Below, piece after piece: positions 5,162 to 7,498 of a stretch of 7,498 bases of DNA. A program made the translations under genes and the position numbers. The notes below the pieces were generated by a model. The model was not told the origin of the DNA, did no database searches, and saw only the letters and a program-made list of their open reading frames with translations. Source of the stretch: Chlamydiota bacterium (GTDB lineage: Bacteria > Chlamydiota > Chlamydiia > Chlamydiales > JAJFMB01); assembly GCA_021772355.1 (NCBI GenBank), contig JAJFMB010000070.1, forward strand, positions 1 to 7,498, in the 5' to 3' direction. Positions within the stretch are counted from its first letter, which is position 1. The number at the start of each line of letters is the position of its first letter.

Positions 5162-7498
5162 ATGTCTGGAGCATTAGCAGCACTAAGTGGAGCAGTAAGC
5201 GGAATCATTTGGGGACAGAAAAAGCTGTTGTCTGAAGCGCAGGAATTGAAATTATCAGAGGAGCAAAATAACTACTTATCTCGGAATATTCAGCAGATCG
5301 AAAAGTTGATTAAGGGAGGAATTACTCCTCAGCAAATGGTAGGGGTTTTGAAAGCAAGTCCTGCAATGCGTTCTATTTTTGTGGAGACACACCTGTTGAA
5401 ACTTGCCACAAAGCACCATGTCTCCTTACCACTTCTATTATCTATTAAGGATGAAAATTTACTGCGGTTGTTATCAAACCATGTTGAAGATGTCGAGGCT
5501 TTGCTGGAGCAAGGTGTAAAAATGGATGCTCTAGTAAAAATAGGGGATTTCCAGAAGCAATCTGAAATTATCACTAATGGAGAAGCACTTTCACAATTAC
5601 TTAAGAAAGGCTTGCCATGGAAAACACTCTTATCCTTTAAAGATATTCCTCGTGTCTTGAATGGAGAATTTGATGCAGATCTTGATCAAACCATTAGAGA
5701 TGCTTTTCTTGAAGTTAGGGATTTTACAGAAGAAAAGCAAAGAGAGTCTTTTAAGAGAGTTATAGGAACATTCAGCAGTGTTGTTACTAAACATTTGGAA
5801 GTTTTTGACCAGACAGAAGTTGACGAACTAGTAGAAGGGGATATTGTAGAGAAATCGGAAAATCCCGTTGGAGTAGCTAAAAAAGGTCTACAAGAAGCGA
5901 GGCAAAAGTTGCGAGAAGCAGAAGTTGCCGAACGGAAAGCGAAACAAAATTTGCAGAATTTAGAAAATGGCACAGACGATTACGTCCAAAAAAAGGGAAG
6001 AGCTTTAAGAAAAACAGAGGAATACGTTCAGGCTACCAAGTCAGAATCAGAGCCAGCGAGAACTGCAGATGAAAGAGTACAAGAAGCTGAGAGAGAATTA
6101 GGAATTGCCGATGGAGATTTTGAACAACCGAAAAAAAGCGTTAAAGCAGCTTTCAATAAAGCAGGATTAGATAGGCATGCTGCGCAAGAAGCAAGGGTTG
6201 TTATTCCTCAGATTTATAGAGATCCTGACTTATTCAATAATGAGCAATCGCTAGATCAAGCGGAGGAGGAGCTACAGAAGGCACAACAAGTAGTTCAGCA
6301 AGCGAGAGAATCTGTAGAGAGTGCTAAGCAGGAAATACATAAAGCTGAACAAATCGCGGTACCAGCAAAGAGTAAAAAAGGGGAACCCGAAAAAGCTGCA
6401 GAAGAAGCTACTCCAAAAGTAAATAGTGATGGGCGAAAAGAAGCTGTTTTACAAATGCTAGGTGAGGAATCTAAGACATCTTATCCTATTTGGGGCCTTA
6501 GATCGTTTTCCCTTCTTTCTTTGTTAAATAAGAGTCATGACTTGAAACAACGACAACAACTTGTCTTTTCCTTGGCGAGAAAAATTGAACAACTTTCAAA
6601 ATTGGGAGAAAAATTTTCCGGGTCTACCCTGCCATTGCAAACAATTGCGGATCTGATTCAAACCACTCCTGTCGAAGAATTGGTTGGATTGGATTTGACT
6701 CATTTGAATGATAATGGGCATAAATTGAGAGTGCAGGCGTCTGAGGTTCTTTCCTCTGTTGGAATGCTTCAAGATGAAATAGATGCTGTGTCTAGGGGAA
6801 GACTACAGCACGTGGTCACATACCAAGAGGAGATACGCACTCTGTGTGGTGCAGAAGGTCAGGTTAAATCAAGTGACTTGATGGCGATAGAAGATGAGAG
6901 TCTATGGCTTGATATGATCCAAAATTGTAGCGGTGTTAATGCCCTGATAAAAGAGGGAGAGGCAACTTTTGGTGCCATCACAGCAATAAAGCCACCCGAA
7001 TTGAGACAAGATGTGATTTTCAAATCTGCAGCATTAGCCAAGATCTTACGACTTGAAGTCACAACATTAAAGGAACTCATAGATGAGGATGGCTTTGAGC
7101 AAGTGTTGGTCCATGCGGATATCTACTCACGATTAATGGCAGAGCTTAAAGTCTCTCTTAGTGACCTTACCTGTTTTGATCCTCAATTTTTGAGTGCACT
7201 TAGGAATAATATCACGGCTTTTGAGCTGCTTAAAGAAGTAGGTGTGACACTCTCAGATTTGAACAAAATGTCTCCGGAAAGAAGAATCAAAGTTTTGGAA
7301 AAAGCTTATTCACTACATGGTTTGCATCAAAGAGGTATTTCTATAGATGAGCTTCTAAATAGAGAAGGAGCCTCTTCTGGCAAAGAAAGTAAGGAGAACT
7401 TTCAAAAGTTGGATAATGCTCCAGGACTATTGTGGTGCATTAAAGAGTATGGTCTTGATTTTAACGGGTTGCGATCAAAAGATAGTGCGCTTGCGAAT
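5162..7498 (+). CDS. Large unrecognised protein with about 32-residue helical repeats split by a coiled coil (first 779 residues; 3' end outside window)
   Basis: I do not recognise this protein; its start is secure because AAGGAG precedes the ATG at ideal spacing. All 779 codons to the right edge are open. Residues 1-19 (MSGALAALSGAVSGIIWGQ) are small and hydrophobic with no basic residue, unlike a classical Sec signal. Residues about 40-226 hold degenerate helical repeats. Residues about 237-290 and 361-398 are Glu/Lys/Gln/Ala-rich and look coiled-coil. Residues 399-425 form a Lys/Glu/Pro linker. A Trp- and Leu-containing segment (about 440-456) follows, and residues about 485-779 are again repeats. 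The repeat pattern is LLxxG[VIL][ST]LxxL. No enzyme motif or transmembrane helix of normal length is visible. I infer an alpha-solenoid scaffold or binding protein. In chlamydia-like bacteria a large coiled-coil and repeat protein could be a type III secreted host-directed effector, but nothing in the sequence proves secretion. Its GC content looks lower than that of alaS and mfd. Confidence 0.9.
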   Translation, partial: MSGALAALSGAVSGIIWGQKKLLSEAQELKLSEEQNNYLSRNIQQIEKLIKGGITPQQMVGVLKASPAMRSIFVETHLLKLATKHHVSLPLLLSIKDENLLRLLSNHVEDVEALLEQGVKMDALVKIGDFQKQSEIITNGEALSQLLKKGLPWKTLLSFKDIPRVLNGEFDADLDQTIRDAFLEVRDFTEEKQRESFKRVIGTFSSVVTKHLEVFDQTEVDELVEGDIVEKSENPVGVAKKGLQEARQKLREAEVAERKAKQNLQNLENGTDDYVQKKGRALRKTEEYVQATKSESEPARTADERVQEAERELGIADGDFEQPKKSVKAAFNKAGLDRHAAQEARVVIPQIYRDPDLFNNEQSLDQAEEELQKAQQVVQQARESVESAKQEIHKAEQIAVPAKSKKGEPEKAAEEATPKVNSDGRKEAVLQMLGEESKTSYPIWGLRSFSLLSLLNKSHDLKQRQQLVFSLARKIEQLSKLGEKFSGSTLPLQTIADLIQTTPVEELVGLDLTHLNDNGHKLRVQASEVLSSVGMLQDEIDAVSRGRLQHVVTYQEEIRTLCGAEGQVKSSDLMAIEDESLWLDMIQNCSGVNALIKEGEATFGAITAIKPPELRQDVIFKSAALAKILRLEVTTLKELIDEDGFEQVLVHADIYSRLMAELKVSLSDLTCFDPQFLSALRNNITAFELLKEVGVTLSDLNKMSPERRIKVLEKAYSLHGLHQRGISIDELLNREGASSGKESKENFQKLDNAPGLLWCIKEYGLDFNGLRSKDSALAN
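5279..5839 (+). repeat. N-terminal block of about six degenerate 32-residue protein repeats
   Basis: Within the large protein, anchor positions (the residue after the conserved Gly, followed by hydrophobics at +2 and +5) fall at residues 54 (GITPQQM), 87 (HVSLPLL), 119 (GVKMDAL), 151 (GLPWKTL) and, more weakly, 183 (LEVRDF) and 218 (TEVDEL). The spacings are 33, 32, 32, 32 and 35. Residue 21 may be a further weak copy. Each anchor is preceded by a helix such as VEALLEQ or LSQLLKK and followed by a second hydrophobic stretch. The copies are too diverged to show as DNA repeats. Confidence 0.7.
5870..6355 (+). other. Coiled-coil/linker region between the two repeat blocks
   Basis: Residues 237-398 of the large protein are dominated by Glu, Lys, Gln, Ala and Arg. 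Long helical stretches with spaced Leu, Ala and Val are visible, for example GLQEARQKLREAEVAERKA (242-260) and EELQKAQQVVQQARESVESA (369-388). The section between them (about 291-360) is charged and mixed, with a few hydrophobics (VVIPQIY at 346-352). The composition change from the flanking Leu-rich repeats is sharp. A coiled coil is likely by eye; a heptad prediction was not run. Confidence 0.6.
6614..7498 (+). repeat. C-terminal block of about nine degenerate 30-33-residue protein repeats, continuing past the edge
   Basis: Anchors of the same pattern as in the N-terminal block fall at residues 502 (TPVEEL), 535 (GMLQDEI), 568 (VKSSDL), 601 (ATFGAI), 634 (TTLKEL), 664 (VSLSDL), 695 (GVTLSDL), 726 (GISIDEL) and 765 (GLDFNGL). 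The spacings are 33, 33, 33, 33, 30, 31, 31 and 39. The last, longer unit carries an insertion rich in Ser, Lys, Glu and Gly (about 737-748). The three copies at 664, 695 and 726 are the most alike. The regular period makes chance unlikely, and the array probably continues beyond the window. Confidence 0.75.

Noticed and set aside
5329..5973. Minus-strand frames of 81 and 95 codons inside the repeat-protein gene
   Set aside because: The Ser/Phe/Thr/Cys-rich composition is typical of the reverse complement of a Lys/Glu-rich gene. The plus frame is open for 779 codons with an excellent ribosome site.
6614..7498. Identification of the C-terminal repeats as TAL effector repeats
   Set aside because: Length and layout are similar, but the conserved GG-QAL core and the paired variable residues of TALE repeats are missing. 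I kept this only as a structural analogy.
1..7498. tRNA, rRNA, CRISPR array, insertion sequence or terminator
   Set aside because: No cloverleaf-like segment, regularly spaced direct repeat, transposase motif or GC-rich stem followed by a T-run between genes was seen. Almost all of the window is coding.

Overview
The window looks like a piece of a bacterial chromosome, most likely from a chlamydia-like organism (phylum Chlamydiota, environmental lineages related to Waddlia, Parachlamydia or Simkania). The main reason is the alaS-mfd pair. From memory, alaS and mfd are also adjacent in Chlamydia trachomatis (CT749/CT748), and the Mfd and AlaRS residues seen here are compatible with that. The genus cannot be fixed from the sequence alone, and no taxonomic search was possible.

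Left part, all on the minus strand (about 1-5003). In transcription order there is an unrecognised, probably soluble helical protein of 212-225 residues, then complete alaS (alanyl-tRNA synthetase, 880 aa), then the first 569 residues of mfd (transcription-repair coupling factor), which runs off the left edge. The spacings are 21 nt between the small gene and alaS, and an 8-nt overlap between alaS and mfd. This looks like one transcription unit with translational coupling of mfd to alaS. A candidate promoter (TTGCCA-17-TATTGT) lies just ahead of the likely ATG of the first gene.

Middle (about 5004-5161). This is a divergent intergenic region. It holds a good sigma70/sigma66-like promoter (TTGGAA-17-TATCAT) and a strong Shine-Dalgarno (AAGGAG) for the gene on the right.

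Right part, plus strand (5162 to the right edge). One reading frame is open for 779 codons with no stop and leaves the window. I do not recognise the protein, but it has clear internal architecture. There is a small-residue hydrophobic N-terminus, then about six degenerate repeats of about 32 aa. A charged coiled-coil and linker region follows, and then about nine more copies of the same 30-33 aa repeat, continuing to the edge. Each repeat centres on a pattern like L-L-x-x-G-[V/I/L]-[S/T]-L-x-x-L. This suggests an alpha-solenoid scaffold interrupted by a coiled coil. It is the most interesting object in the window. By hand counts on a few lines its base composition is lower in GC than the housekeeping genes on the left.

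No RNA gene, CRISPR array, insertion sequence, attachment site or terminator was seen. Because the two transcription units point away from each other, both 3' ends lie outside the window or within the overlapping operon, so the absence of terminators is expected.
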